Positions 27,181-37,079 are shown, counted from the stretch's first letter. The stretch: 64,000 bases of DNA from Algoriphagus halophilus (GCF_900129785.1 NZ_FSRC01000002.1:744001-808000); one strand, 5' to 3'. Numbers and translations: made by a program. The notes: a model not told the origin generated them from the letters alone.

Positions 27181-29610
27181 TTAGTTAAGTCGATCTCTTT
27201 CTTCAGAGCTACCAGAGCTTTTATTCACACGGAAACTTTCACCTTTGGAGAATCGATAGCGAAGGGTAAATCTTACACCTTGGTTACTTCTATATTGTCT
27301 AAATGAAGTATCAATATCTGCAAAATCAACTTTCGCTTTAATGACTTGAGTTCTAAATAGGTCGGTTCCATTTACCGCGATTGTCAATTTATCTTTCATG
27401 ATGGTCTTGGTTACACCAGCATCAACCCATCCGAAGCCTTCGATTGAACCCTGACCCCAAATCTGTGGTCCTAAATACATACCTACTACTTCCAATTTGA
27501 ATCCTTTCGGCAAGTTGATATTGTGCTGAGATCTCACCATAAATGATGTCTGTTCAGTATCGAGGTAGTCGTCACCAATCTGAGACTTATATCTGTTATA
27601 GTTTACCTGCAGCATATTGGAAGTTCCCCACCATTCCCTGATTTGAACAGGAACCATTGCTCTAAAGTTGGCATTTCTGGTTTTGTCAAAATTGTCGGTA
27701 AAAGTCGTAGTGGTTCTTTCTTCGTCATCCTGAATGAACACCTGCATAAATGCATCTGAAGTTTCACTATATCCAATAGTAAACTGATAAGCTCCTTTTA
27801 CTACATGGTTCATCTCAAAATTATTGGAATATTGAGGCTTCAAATTTGGATTTCCTCTTTCTGAAGTCAATGGGTCTATGTAGTAAACAAATGGATTCAG
27901 TAACCTATAATTCGGACGTGTAATTCTTCTGTTCGCATTATATATGATCTGATAATTGTCAGAAACCTTATGTTGGATAAATGCACTTGGGAATAGGTTA
28001 AAGTACTCTTGGGTATTGATTTGATTCAAAGTCACCGAATTCCCTTCAATATTGGAATACTCCCCTCTTAAACCTGCCTGGTAACTTACCTTATCAGAAA
28101 ACTTTCCTTTATAAGAAGCATATCCTGCCAAGACATTTTCATGGTATATAAAGTGGTTACTGTTTGGAGTTGGCTCAAAAGGTCCATCTTCAATCGCTAA
28201 GGTCAAATCAAGATTATTATCTGACTTCACCCATGAACCTTTTACACCTGTTTCAAGAGTTCCTTTACCCAACGGCTTTACAAAATCTACTTTTGCAGTA
28301 AAGATGTTGTAGTACATATCATTCAATGTATTGAGCCTCCCACGGGCAGCGTCAGACTGATCCTCTCTAGTCCAAGTAGTAGTGCTCAATAAAGATTCAC
28401 TACCTGAATTCATTCTGGTAAAGTCAAAATCTGCAGTCAACTTTGTCCCTAAGGTATCCAAGTTTCCACCATAATGAAGGTTTCCAAAGAATCGGTTTCC
28501 TCCACCATCTGAATCATTATAAGAATCTAAATAGGTCTTATCTACTACGCCAGGAGTGGCTATTTCAGTCAAAGAAGGGTTGGTGGTTGTATTGTCAAAA
28601 TCTGAAGCCTGAAGGTTGATACCAATGTTATGGTTTTCATTGATTTCATAATTAGCCGCTCCATTGAAAAACAGATTTTTATTTCTCTGTCTGATTCTAG
28701 ATTCCTGTAAAAACTTTGAAACCCCTTCTGGCACATCAAAATTTCGCTCAATGTCTAGTTCATTCAAGTTGGCATAATGATTATAATTCAAATCTGCATT
28801 GGTAGACCATTTCCCTTTCTTAACATTCAAGGAAACTCCAGCAATCGGAGCCCAGAATCCATTGTACTGACCTCCTGCCTGCACATTTCCAAACATTCCA
28901 TCTACGGTGTTCTTTTTAAGTCGGATATTGATCACTCCCGCAGATCCTTCTGCATCAAATCTTGCGGATGGATTATTGATCACCTCAATGCTCTTAATAT
29001 TATCGGCTGGCATGGCTCTTAAAAAATTGGCCAAGTCAGTAGCGCTCATGTAAGTTTGGCGATCATTGATCATTACTACCGCCCCTGTACGACCATTCAA
29101 ATTGATGATTCCATCCTGATCCACATAGATACCTGGAGATCTTCCGATCACATCCAAAGCAGTAGATCCTTCCGCCATCACTGTTCCTTCTACGTTGACA
29201 ATGGTTTTGTCAGGTTCAATGATAATTTCTGGCCGGGTCGAGGAAACAGTCACTTCATCAAGCCCTGTTGCTTCATCTGTTACCGTCAATTCTCCCATTT
29301 CTTTAATTGTGCCAGGTTTCAATTCAAAAGGATCTGATTCATATGGTTTAAAACCAATGGAAGAAATCACCACTTTTACTTGTGCTGTTTTAGCAGATTC
29401 AATTAAAAATAATCCATTCTCATCAGATACAGCTCCATCTACAAGATGTCCATCATTTACTGCAATTAAGGCAACATTGGCATAAGGAACTGCCTGCCCA
29501 TTCTGATCTAAAATTTTTCCGGATATTTTACTAATATCTTTTGCAGCAAGATTACTCATTCCCAACAAATAAGAGAATAGAGTTAAAAAGAGTAAGTTGG
29601 TAGTTTTCAT
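27181..29610 (-). CDS. TonB-dependent-receptor-like outer membrane beta-barrel protein
   Basis: An 809-residue outer membrane protein. The start at 29610 (MKTTNLLFLTLFSYLLGM) yields a signal peptide, which 24 upstream codons would not. Residues about 30-115 are a CarboxypepD_reg-like domain (GKILDQNGQAVPYANVALI), followed by a plug domain (about 130-230; NNPSARFDAEGSAGVINI) and an OMP_b-brl barrel to the end. No SusD partner is adjacent, so the substrate is unknown; uptake of a peptide or metal complex is possible. It may share a transcript with the serine hydrolase downstream (62 bp gap). Confidence 0.85.
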   Translation of the reverse strand: MKTTNLLFLTLFSYLLGMSNLAAKDISKISGKILDQNGQAVPYANVALIAVNDGHLVDGAVSDENGLFLIESAKTAQVKVVISSIGFKPYESDPFELKPGTIKEMGELTVTDEATGLDEVTVSSTRPEIIIEPDKTIVNVEGTVMAEGSTALDVIGRSPGIYVDQDGIINLNGRTGAVVMINDRQTYMSATDLANFLRAMPADNIKSIEVINNPSARFDAEGSAGVINIRLKKNTVDGMFGNVQAGGQYNGFWAPIAGVSLNVKKGKWSTNADLNYNHYANLNELDIERNFDVPEGVSKFLQESRIRQRNKNLFFNGAANYEINENHNIGINLQASDFDNTTTNPSLTEIATPGVVDKTYLDSYNDSDGGGNRFFGNLHYGGNLDTLGTKLTADFDFTRMNSGSESLLSTTTWTREDQSDAARGRLNTLNDMYYNIFTAKVDFVKPLGKGTLETGVKGSWVKSDNNLDLTLAIEDGPFEPTPNSNHFIYHENVLAGYASYKGKFSDKVSYQAGLRGEYSNIEGNSVTLNQINTQEYFNLFPSAFIQHKVSDNYQIIYNANRRITRPNYRLLNPFVYYIDPLTSERGNPNLKPQYSNNFEMNHVVKGAYQFTIGYSETSDAFMQVFIQDDEERTTTTFTDNFDKTRNANFRAMVPVQIREWWGTSNMLQVNYNRYKSQIGDDYLDTEQTSFMVRSQHNINLPKGFKLEVVGMYLGPQIWGQGSIEGFGWVDAGVTKTIMKDKLTIAVNGTDLFRTQVIKAKVDFADIDTSFRQYRSNQGVRFTLRYRFSKGESFRVNKSSGSSEERDRLN

Positions 29611-29760
29611 TACTATGAAATATGTGTGTGTTGACTGTGCCAACCAATGAAAACAAAATGCCAAGAGTAAAAAATGGCCCAAAAAAGCATAGAATGGCGT
29701 TTTTTAGTTAAACAAAAAATTAGACTGTATCAAAACCGTACAGTAATTCGATCGGTTTTA

Positions 29761-29793
29761 AACAAAAAAATCCCCGATTCAAACCGGGGATTT
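29761..29793 (-). terminator. Terminator after the superoxide dismutase gene
   Basis: A 9-bp stem (AAATCCCCG / CGGGGATTT, 29768-29776 and 29785-29793) with an 8-base loop; on the minus strand it is followed by seven T. Confidence 0.85.
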
Positions 29794-29815
29794 CGAATGG
29801 AGCTTTTAGTTCTGC

Positions 29816-30421
29816 TTATTTGGCAGCAGCATATCTCTTACTAACTTCTTCCCAATTCACTACATTCCAGAATGAAGCGATGTAATCAGGTCTTCTGTTT
29901 TGGTAATTTAAATAGTAAGCATGTTCCCAAACATCCAAACCAAGAATTGGAGTACCTGGGCACTCGGCTACATCCATCAATGGATTGTCCTGATTTGGAG
30001 AAGAGCATACACAAAGTTCTTTTTTAGCATCTACACAAAGCCATGCCCAACCTGAACCAAATCTGGTTGCAGCTGCTTTGTTGAATGTTTCTTTGAATGC
30101 ATCGAAAGAGCCGAATTTTGCATCAATTGCAGCAGCCAACTCTCCAGTAGGAGCTCCTCCACCATTTGGAGAAAGGATAGTCCAGAAAAGTGAGTGATTA
30201 AAATGACCACCCCCATTATTTCTTACCGCGGTATTTGAACCTGCGATTTTCAACAACTCTTCCAGAGATTTACCTTCTAGGTCAGTCCCTGCAATTGCAT
30301 TGTTTAAGTTAGTCACATATCCATTGTGGTGCTTCGTATAATGGATTTCCATTGTACGTGCATCAATGTTTGGTTCTAATGCATCATATGCATAAGGTAA
30401 TGAAGGAAGTTCAAAAGCCAT
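29816..30421 (-). CDS. sodA: Superoxide dismutase, Mn-type
   Basis: A 201-residue Mn/Fe-type superoxide dismutase. Metal ligands are H27, H76, D163 and H167 ([13 protein letters not shown]). The residue pattern that separates Mn from Fe enzymes here is Gly in [13 protein letters not shown] (about G72) with Gln in SPNQDNPLM (Q144), which is the Mn or cambialistic form. There is no signal peptide, so it is cytoplasmic. A terminator follows; the deaminase gene upstream is 103 bp away. Confidence 0.95.
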   Translation of the reverse strand: MAFELPSLPYAYDALEPNIDARTMEIHYTKHHNGYVTNLNNAIAGTDLEGKSLEELLKIAGSNTAVRNNGGGHFNHSLFWTILSPNGGGAPTGELAAAIDAKFGSFDAFKETFNKAAATRFGSGWAWLCVDAKKELCVCSSPNQDNPLMDVAECPGTPILGLDVWEHAYYLNYQNRRPDYIASFWNVVNWEEVSKRYAAAK

Positions 30422-30524
30422 ATTGTTAAAATTTAAGGTTAAACGTTAAAATTATATTCATTCAAATAATCTGCCTAAGGAACTGGTAGAAAAGAAAAAA
30501 AATTCCCTGAAATCCAATTTCCTT

Positions 30525-30968
30525 TTAGTTTCTCAATTTTTTGAAAAATTCAAGTAACAATTGTTCGGATTCCAAGGCCATTGGGCCCTGAAACAGTTTG
30601 GTTTTCGGGTGTAGCATTGCCGGGTTGCATTGCTTAAAACCTCTTTTGTGATCTGGTGCTGCAAAATGCACCTCTCCGATCTGGGACCAAAAAAGAGCCC
30701 CGGCACACATGGCACAGGGCTCTAATGTCACATATAATTTACATTCGTTGAGATATTTCGATCCCAGGTAATTCTCTGCGGAAGTGATCGCCAGCATTTC
30801 TGCATGTGCGGTCACATCATTGAGCATTTCGGTTTGATTGTAAGCTTTTGCGATAATCCTGTTTTTACAGACAATCACAGCACCCACTGGTATTTCACCT
30901 TCTTCAAAAGCTTCTTTGGCCTGCTTAAAGGCCTCATTCATGAAATATTCGTGTGTGAAAAGCTCCAA
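30525..30968 (-). CDS. tadA: Nucleoside/tRNA adenosine deaminase of the TadA type
   Basis: A 147-residue zinc deaminase. Zinc ligands and catalytic Glu are H55 and E57 (THAE-like TAHAEML), C85 and C88 (LEPCAMCAGA). This is the pattern of tRNA adenosine-34 deaminase, which makes inosine in the anticodon; some homologues act on guanine or other bases, and the substrate is not provable here. It lies 6 bp after the membrane protein gene on the same strand. Confidence 0.85.
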   Translation of the reverse strand: MELFTHEYFMNEAFKQAKEAFEEGEIPVGAVIVCKNRIIAKAYNQTEMLNDVTAHAEMLAITSAENYLGSKYLNECKLYVTLEPCAMCAGALFWSQIGEVHFAAPDHKRGFKQCNPAMLHPKTKLFQGPMALESEQLLLEFFKKLRN

Positions 30969-30974
30969 CTCTAT

Positions 30975-32117
30975 TTATCTGAAAAATTCGAAAATCTCCT
31001 CTCTAATTCCCTCGTTGATGATAACTGCCAACAATAAGGAAACCAATAACCCAATGAATGCCTTGCTCACATCTTTACTTGCCAATTTATATGCTCTGCT
31101 AACCCAGTCTCTACGCTTTTCTGGCTTGCCTGCTTTGCCTAGGGCAATGGCTAATTCACGTCCTCCCAACAATCCGATAAACACCCAAGTGGTACTCATT
31201 GGAACTTTGCTGTGAATCTTGAAATAGAATAATATAATGGCATACACAAAATCCACAATAGTCGCTGCTCTCACATCCGTGACATTTGACTTCTCGTTTA
31301 CAATTGATTGGATTTTGTCACCTTTTAAATAAAACAGGAATCCAAGTCCTAGGAAGACGAACCCTGCATAAACAGAAAATTCATACACATTCAACTGTCT
31401 TGGAAGGAATACAGCAATGTTTGCCGCATCTTGCATGATCCAAACAGCCCATAGGGTTCCCGAAGTGATCCACTGGAGAAACATCCAGTACGGCTTTGGC
31501 TTTCCTTTTAGGTAATTTTGAACAAACCGTTCCAATACAAACCATACAACTATCGCAATACCGAATGCCAAAAGGTAACCTACAAAGCTCTTCTTCATTA
31601 CTTCCAAAATGGTACCTGCTTTATAGGTAAAAACATTTAGCAATAGGAATGTCGTAGAAACCGGCATTCTCATCCTGGTCATGATCAACAAGACTATAGG
31701 CGCTGCCAACTGTAAAAACACAAAGCTTTCAGGAGCTTTATCCAATCCTTTGGTAGTCAAACGCTCATAACTCACATCTCCATTAAAAGTAAACCAGCTA
31801 TAGGTAACTGTTCCCACAAAAATCAACCCCATAAACAACCACAACCAATACCATTTTTTGGATTGATTAGAAGCTATGAAAGTACCGATGGTCTGGATAC
31901 TATCATTGGCAATGGCAGAGTAGGCCGCCAAAGCAAACCCGAACCACATGGCAGCATAGGTATAAGGAAGTATTAATCCTGCAATTGATATCAGTATACA
32001 TATACCTACCAGGAACTGCTTTTCTTTCTTGGCAAAGTCAAATATGGAGTATGCACTTTTACTTAACTTTTCCTGATTAATGTTCTGGTCGAGATTTTTT
32101 TTCTTAGCCTTGGCCAT
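30975..32117 (-). CDS. PiT-like membrane transporter (divergent phosphate permease family)
   Basis: A 380-residue polytopic membrane protein with about ten hydrophobic segments. ANDSIQTIGTFIAS in the first half and MRMPVSTTFLLLNVF plus KVPMSTTWVFIG are like the two repeated GANDxANxxG and P-x-STT signatures of PiT inorganic phosphate transporters. Overall similarity is weak, so the substrate call is tentative. It is divergent, with a 205-bp gap, from a Na/Pi symporter, which supports a phosphate theme. Confidence 0.65.
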   Translation of the reverse strand: MAKAKKKNLDQNINQEKLSKSAYSIFDFAKKEKQFLVGICILISIAGLILPYTYAAMWFGFALAAYSAIANDSIQTIGTFIASNQSKKWYWLWLFMGLIFVGTVTYSWFTFNGDVSYERLTTKGLDKAPESFVFLQLAAPIVLLIMTRMRMPVSTTFLLLNVFTYKAGTILEVMKKSFVGYLLAFGIAIVVWFVLERFVQNYLKGKPKPYWMFLQWITSGTLWAVWIMQDAANIAVFLPRQLNVYEFSVYAGFVFLGLGFLFYLKGDKIQSIVNEKSNVTDVRAATIVDFVYAIILFYFKIHSKVPMSTTWVFIGLLGGRELAIALGKAGKPEKRRDWVSRAYKLASKDVSKAFIGLLVSLLLAVIINEGIREEIFEFFR

Positions 32118-32322
32118 GTCTTTATTTTCTATTTGGCTACAAAATTAATGAAGATAATCTTCTGGGAATATTAAGAAATTGTTAAGTACGCACAAAATCT
32201 TTTCTATTACACCTAGTTTGCCTTGTAATTCGCAAAAAAATTTCAACTTTTGCGATTTATTTTAATTAAAATTTGGAATTTCTTCGACATTAGGCTTCGA
32301 AGTGAAATATCATTAGTATTAG

Positions 32323-33462
32323 GTGACTACCAACTATAATACGCCTGGGATGGAATTATATGATCAGGAACAACCTGTAAAAAACAAAACCAAAAGCTAT
32401 ATCTTAATGCTTTTGGCCATCATATTATTCATTTTTTCGATCGACCTTCTTACAGTTGCGATGGGGCAACTAAACAACACTGTGGCAAATGATATTTTAA
32501 TGGCCACAAAAAACCCATTCGTCAGCCTTTTCATTGGCCTTTTAATGACCGCTTTGATCCAAAGCAGTTCTACAGTGACTTCGAGCATCGTGGCAATCGT
32601 AGCGGCAGGGAATATGAGCATGGAACAAGCCGTTCCCATGGTAATGGGTGCAAATATCGGTACTACCTTGACCTCCACCCTTGTTTCATTTTCTTATATC
32701 ATGAAAAAGAAACAGTTCAAAAGAGCTATCTCAGCAGGCATTATCCATGACTTTTTCAACATCATTACTGTTTTTATTTTATTCCCCTTAGAATATTATT
32801 TCCAGTTTCTATCCAAAATCGCTCATAAACTGGCTTCCTTTTTCCTTACCAGCGAAAACTATTCAGGTACATTCAATTACAACAACAAAGTATTTACACG
32901 TCCATTGACAGAATGGATCTCTGAAACTATTCAGATTCCCTTCTTAACCTTGGTATTGGCCATTTTCCTGGTTTTTGGAGCCATTAAATTGCTTTCATCC
33001 TCTGTCTACAAAGCCTTTGTATTAGATAGCTTTCAGGAAATCAACAATTTTGTCTTCAAGAAAACCAACCTGGCATTCATTTATGGAATATTTTTTACCG
33101 CTGCAGTACAATCCAGCACAGTGACTACCTCTTTGGTAGTACCACTCGTAGCCAATAAAAAAGTGTCTCTTAAAAAATCTTTCCCTTTCATCATTGGGGC
33201 AAACATTGGGACAACAATTACTGCGGCCATTGCCGCATTCTATAAAACGGAGGCAGCAATCGCGTTAGCTATTGTCCATTTCCTGATCAATTTCTTTGGA
33301 GCCTTAATTATCTTGCCTTTCCCTGGAATCAGAAATATCCCTGTTAGGATGGCCACTTACATGGGGGCAAAATCAGTTCAAACGCGATTTATTGGTTTCG
33401 CTTATATTTTGCTGACCTTCTTCATCATTCCGTTCTTACTGATTTACTTCAGTAACAATTAA
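32323..33462 (+). CDS. Na+/phosphate cotransporter (NptA/PNaS family)
   Basis: A 379-residue membrane protein with two copies of the QSSS-type signature, LIQSSSTVTSSIVAIV and AVQSSTVTTSLVVPLV, the hallmark of the Na/Pi cotransporter family. Each is followed by a GANIGTT motif. It should import inorganic phosphate with sodium. The start is taken as GTG at 32323; an ATG at 32350 is an alternative. The C-terminal PhoU-like domain found in some homologues is absent. It converges with deoC with a 4-bp overlap of their ends. Confidence 0.9.
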   Translation: MTTNYNTPGMELYDQEQPVKNKTKSYILMLLAIILFIFSIDLLTVAMGQLNNTVANDILMATKNPFVSLFIGLLMTALIQSSSTVTSSIVAIVAAGNMSMEQAVPMVMGANIGTTLTSTLVSFSYIMKKKQFKRAISAGIIHDFFNIITVFILFPLEYYFQFLSKIAHKLASFFLTSENYSGTFNYNNKVFTRPLTEWISETIQIPFLTLVLAIFLVFGAIKLLSSSVYKAFVLDSFQEINNFVFKKTNLAFIYGIFFTAAVQSSTVTTSLVVPLVANKKVSLKKSFPFIIGANIGTTITAAIAAFYKTEAAIALAIVHFLINFFGALIILPFPGIRNIPVRMATYMGAKSVQTRFIGFAYILLTFFIIPFLLIYFSNN

Positions 33463-34124
33463 GCATATTTCATTTTCCAAGCTTCAATTAATTGCTTGGC
33501 TGAACTGGTACCAATCCGATCTGCACCAGCCTCAATCAACTGAATCGCAAATTCAAGGGTTTTGATACCCCCAGAGGCTTTGATACCTACATGTGAAGAT
33601 AGGGTTGCTCTCATGGTAAGGATATCTTCTACAGAAGCCCCTCTATTTGCAAAGCCAGTGGATGTTTTGACATAATCCGCCCCTGCATCCTGACAGATCA
33701 GACAGGCTTCTTTGATTTGGGATTCACTCAGATTGGCAGTTTCAATGATGACTTTTAAAATCCTTTCCTCCTCATGGCATAATTTGGCAATCTGGGCAAT
33801 TTCAATCTTCGGCCAATTCATTCCCGAGTGATAGGAAGTCTGAGACCATACCAAATCCAATTCATCCGCTCCTTGTTTGATTGCCTCTTTCGTTTCAAAC
33901 ACTTTTGTAGCGGTATCAGTATAACCTAAAGGAAATCCAATTACCGTTACCAATTGGATATCTTCCTCTTTCAACTCTCTTTTAACTTTTTTCAACCAAA
34001 ATGGAGGAACGCAAACACCTACAAACTGCTCCTCAATGGCATCCTTGATCAATAGATCCAGTTGATCCGAAGTCATGGTGGCCTGAAGTAATGTGGTTTC
34101 TAAATACCTGTTGAAATTTTTCAT
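33459..34124 (-). CDS. deoC: Deoxyribose-phosphate aldolase
   Basis: A 221-residue class I aldolase cleaving 2-deoxyribose 5-phosphate to acetaldehyde and glyceraldehyde 3-phosphate in nucleoside salvage. The Schiff-base lysine is K153 in ADYVKTSTGF and the accessory lysine K182 in VGIKASGGIKT; DELDLVW carries the acidic proton relay. It lies one base after the dehydrogenase-like gene upstream. Confidence 0.95.
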   Translation of the reverse strand: MKNFNRYLETTLLQATMTSDQLDLLIKDAIEEQFVGVCVPPFWLKKVKRELKEEDIQLVTVIGFPLGYTDTATKVFETKEAIKQGADELDLVWSQTSYHSGMNWPKIEIAQIAKLCHEEERILKVIIETANLSESQIKEACLICQDAGADYVKTSTGFANRGASVEDILTMRATLSSHVGIKASGGIKTLEFAIQLIEAGADRIGTSSAKQLIEAWKMKYA

Positions 34125-34125
34125 A

Positions 34126-35334
34126 TCAGGAGTCCCCGTTTACGTAATCCAATAAATACATGAACTCCAAAGTCAAATCACCATCCCGCGCAATGGTAGC
34201 TCCTTCCAAGATTGGAGAGACTTCTTTATTCAGTTCTGGTATGACCCATTGAATAAGCTGATCTCCAAAATCGGTACTAGCTCCTCTAGGCAACTCGCAA
34301 GGTAGATTATCAATAGCCATCACCGAAATACTGGTTTGACTACCAAATGCTTCAATAGCTTTTCCTGTTCTTCTATCTATATCATACACTGGGTTTAGAA
34401 TATTGGAAGCTTTGACAGTTGTAGGGATAGATCCATGAATGTCACAAGAGATATCCGCGATGACCGAAATGGCAAAGTCAGGATGGTCAATGTCCTTCAA
34501 TTCAAACAACCTGGGTGCATCAGGATCCCAATAATGTGAAGCAATTAAAATTTCCCCTTCCTCTGCAAACTTTAAAAAATGGCTTTCATACTTTTCAGGA
34601 TTAGCGTAAAATTCTTCCTGATCATATCCCCCATCCGATTTCCGCCTGTTGTAATCCGAGGATTTTAAAACCAAATACACAGGTTCATCAAAATAATGAT
34701 GGAGGAAATCTTGGGTGGAAACTTCTCTCACTCCCAAAGTATCCAAAATTTCTTTGGCCCCTTTTCCTACTCTACCAGAACCAGTTACGATAATCTTGAT
34801 AGGAGGCAATTGTACCTTTTTTAGCTCCTGCTCTAGTTCTTTTTTATCAAAACACTGATAAGCCCTTTTGATATCAAACAAATCAGTTTTCTGTCCATAA
34901 GTCCATAATGCATTATACGCTCCAACTATTCCCGCCCATCTCCCAAATGCCACTACTCTTTTACCAGATTCATCTTTTAGAACTTCGTAATCCAATAAGC
35001 GAATATTTTTATCCAAAATCGCTTTCAACAAGCCACGGTTATAAGGCTGCTTTTTGATGGTATGCGAAAAGAAAAAAAAGGTTTTCCCAGGAATCAGCTG
35101 ATCAATGGCCACTTCCTTTACCCCAAAAACCACATCACATTCACTCAAATCATCCACTACATCACAGCCTGCATTCAAGTACTCCATATCGGTAAAGGCA
35201 CGGTGAGGACTGGACTGAATAAAAAAAGAATATTCACCAGGATATTGTCCCTGAATATGAATGACTTGGCTAGGGGTAAATGGAGTTCGTCTATCTGGCG
35301 GGTTTTTTCCTTCGCGGATAATTCCGATTTTCAT
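34126..35334 (-). CDS. NAD(P)-dependent oxidoreductase of the alanine/saccharopine dehydrogenase type
   Basis: A 402-residue protein. The N-terminal alanine dehydrogenase/transhydrogenase-like domain starts MKIGIIREGKNPPDRRTPF. A Rossmann motif VTGSGRVGKGAKEIL follows near residues 183-197, with VIADISCDIHGSIPTT near 290. It resembles fungal-type saccharopine dehydrogenase (lysine-forming) and alanine dehydrogenase, but the family has broad substrates. It forms a two-gene unit with deoC. Confidence 0.7.
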   Translation of the reverse strand: MKIGIIREGKNPPDRRTPFTPSQVIHIQGQYPGEYSFFIQSSPHRAFTDMEYLNAGCDVVDDLSECDVVFGVKEVAIDQLIPGKTFFFFSHTIKKQPYNRGLLKAILDKNIRLLDYEVLKDESGKRVVAFGRWAGIVGAYNALWTYGQKTDLFDIKRAYQCFDKKELEQELKKVQLPPIKIIVTGSGRVGKGAKEILDTLGVREVSTQDFLHHYFDEPVYLVLKSSDYNRRKSDGGYDQEEFYANPEKYESHFLKFAEEGEILIASHYWDPDAPRLFELKDIDHPDFAISVIADISCDIHGSIPTTVKASNILNPVYDIDRRTGKAIEAFGSQTSISVMAIDNLPCELPRGASTDFGDQLIQWVIPELNKEVSPILEGATIARDGDLTLEFMYLLDYVNGDS

Positions 35335-35366
35335 AAAAATAAGGTTATCGGGTAATCGAGTTATAA

Positions 35367-35966
35367 ATGGGCTATATACTATTAATTTTCAGCTGGAGCA
35401 TATTTTATAGTACGCACAGCCTTTTCGCTTCCGCCAAGTTAAAAAGAATTCTAAAAGCCCAATGGGCAGGAAGCCAAAAATGGTACAGACTTTTTTATAC
35501 CATCTTTTCCACCTTGCTTTTTATGGGAATCATGATTCAATCCTTATTTATCCCCGTATCAAAATTCCTTGATCAAAGTGATCTTATGACCTATTTGGGA
35601 TATATGTTTGCCACATTTGGAACTATCCTACTTGTCAAATCTACCAAGCAAATCCAGCTAAAACAGTTCCTAGGGATATCTGCTCAAGAAAAGTCTCCCC
35701 ATTTAATTACCACCGGTTTATATGGTAGGGTAAGACACCCATTGTATTTAGGACTAATTTTGATCTTTTTGGGTTATGTCTTGGTTTCGGCAACCTACAC
35801 AGCCCTAATTCATTTTAGCTGCCTGATTTTGTATTTACCGTTTGGAATGTATTTCGAAGAAAAAAATCTAGTGGATCAATTTGGTAAAGCCTATGAGGAG
35901 TATCAAAAAAAGGTACCCATGATCATTCCTAAGTGGAACAAAAAAAGAGGGCCTAAGCCCTCTTGA
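35367..35966 (+). CDS. Membrane methyltransferase-like protein (ICMT/PEMT fold)
   Basis: A 199-residue protein with about five membrane segments. The conserved C-terminal motif LITTGLYGRVRHPLYLG, then FEEKNLVDQFGKAYEEYQKK, is typical of the isoprenylcysteine/phospholipid N-methyltransferase family, which uses S-adenosylmethionine at the membrane. The substrate is unknown. It diverges from the dehydrogenase, and its end overlaps the terminator of the opposing FKBP genes. Confidence 0.8.
   Translation: MGYILLIFSWSIFYSTHSLFASAKLKRILKAQWAGSQKWYRLFYTIFSTLLFMGIMIQSLFIPVSKFLDQSDLMTYLGYMFATFGTILLVKSTKQIQLKQFLGISAQEKSPHLITTGLYGRVRHPLYLGLILIFLGYVLVSATYTALIHFSCLILYLPFGMYFEEKNLVDQFGKAYEEYQKKVPMIIPKWNKKRGPKPS
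35939..35964 (-). terminator. Terminator of the FKBP cluster
   Basis: Stem AGAGGGC / GCCCTCT (35946-35952 and 35957-35963) with a 4-base loop; on the minus strand it ends in a run of T (plus-strand A run at 35941-35946). It lies inside the last codons of the opposing methyltransferase-like gene. Confidence 0.8.
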
Positions 35967-35969
35967 ATA

Positions 35970-36521
35970 TCAATCCGTTCCTTTAAAGATTACGTCGAAA
36001 ATCAGTACTGAATTCGGCGGGATTCTACTGTTATTTTCAGAAGAACGATACCCATAAGGCGAAGGAATAATCATCCTTGCTTTGGTACCTGGTCTAATCC
36101 TTCTAAAACCTATATCCCATCCTGTAATTACATTTCCTGCACCTATCTGAAACTTAAAAGTTTCATAGGTTCTACCTTCCACATAGATATTATTGTCTCT
36201 AGCAATGGTTTCATCCGTCGTATCGAAAACCGAACCGTCCTCCATTAGGAAGCCAGTATACTCCGTATACACAATATTTCCACCTGTAGGCCGAGATCCT
36301 ACTCCCTCTTCTTGAACAATAATCACTACACCAGATGGGTCATGAATTCTATATAGACTGTCTACTTGAGCCGTGTCAATATAGGCCGCTATTTTTACTG
36401 AGTCGATGGCAAGATTACCATCCACATCATAAACTGGACCCGTGTTGAAAGGATTATTTGGTTCGCAGGCAATAATCGCACTGAAAAGCCCTACTAAAAG
36501 GAAATAGAATAATTTCTTCAT
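35970..36521 (-). CDS. FKBP-type peptidyl-prolyl isomerase lipoprotein (copy 3)
   Basis: A 183-residue lipoprotein: signal ending in IIAC with C19 as the lipid-modified cysteine. The FKBP domain covers about residues 60-183 (GSRPTGGNIVYTEYTGFL, VITGWDIGFRRIRPGTKARM, and IPPNSVLIFDVIF). Prolyl isomerases of this class help fold outer membrane or periplasmic proteins. It is the last of three tandem FKBP genes, 3 bp after the second copy. Confidence 0.9.
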   Translation of the reverse strand: MKKLFYFLLVGLFSAIIACEPNNPFNTGPVYDVDGNLAIDSVKIAAYIDTAQVDSLYRIHDPSGVVIIVQEEGVGSRPTGGNIVYTEYTGFLMEDGSVFDTTDETIARDNNIYVEGRTYETFKFQIGAGNVITGWDIGFRRIRPGTKARMIIPSPYGYRSSENNSRIPPNSVLIFDVIFKGTD

Positions 36522-36524
36522 GTA

Positions 36525-37079
36525 TTAATTTTCTCTTAGGCCAGGTTTAACTTCCATTAATTCCACTTCAAAGACCAAAGGGGTATTTGGTGGTACTGGT
36601 CCTTGACCATTTCTACCATAACCTAATTCTGAAGGCATGATGATGGTCGCTTTATCCCCAGTTTCCATCTGTCTAATTCCAAACTCAAAGGCAGTAAGAA
36701 CAGAGAAGGTACCCACTTTAAAGGAAAGTGGAGGATACTTATAGTTGCTGTCATACAGCCCATTATCCTTGGCAACTTGTTCGATACTGGTATCAAATAC
36801 TTGTCCACTCAAGAATTTACCTGTATAGTGAACAACTACTGTATCACCAACAAAAACTGAATCTTTACTATTTGATAGTTCTTGCCAAATAATGTAATAA
36901 GCATTCGCCTGATCCTTGTATTCTTTGACATTGACTATGGTAGTAGTGTCCAAATAGGCCTCAATTTCTGCTTTATCTTCTAAGAAAATAGCTTCTGAAG
37001 TCTCTTCAGTATCAATACAAGATACAAGTGTAATGCTTCCTATCAGTAAGGAAAGAAATGAATACAGTTTAATTTTCAT
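36525..37079 (-). CDS. FKBP-type peptidyl-prolyl isomerase lipoprotein (copy 2)
   Basis: A 184-residue lipoprotein with lipobox cysteine C21 (TLVSCIDT). The FKBP domain covers about residues 70-180 (VVVHYTGKFLSGQVFDTSIE; ATIIMPSELGYGRNGQG; VPPNTPLVFEVEL). Similar in plan to the copies on either side, but with its own N-terminal region. It is followed after 3 bp by copy 3. Comparable with GldI-type lipoproteins of gliding bacteria, but I cannot prove which copy, if any, is GldI. Confidence 0.9.
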   Translation of the reverse strand: MKIKLYSFLSLLIGSITLVSCIDTEETSEAIFLEDKAEIEAYLDTTTIVNVKEYKDQANAYYIIWQELSNSKDSVFVGDTVVVHYTGKFLSGQVFDTSIEQVAKDNGLYDSNYKYPPLSFKVGTFSVLTAFEFGIRQMETGDKATIIMPSELGYGRNGQGPVPPNTPLVFEVELMEVKPGLREN

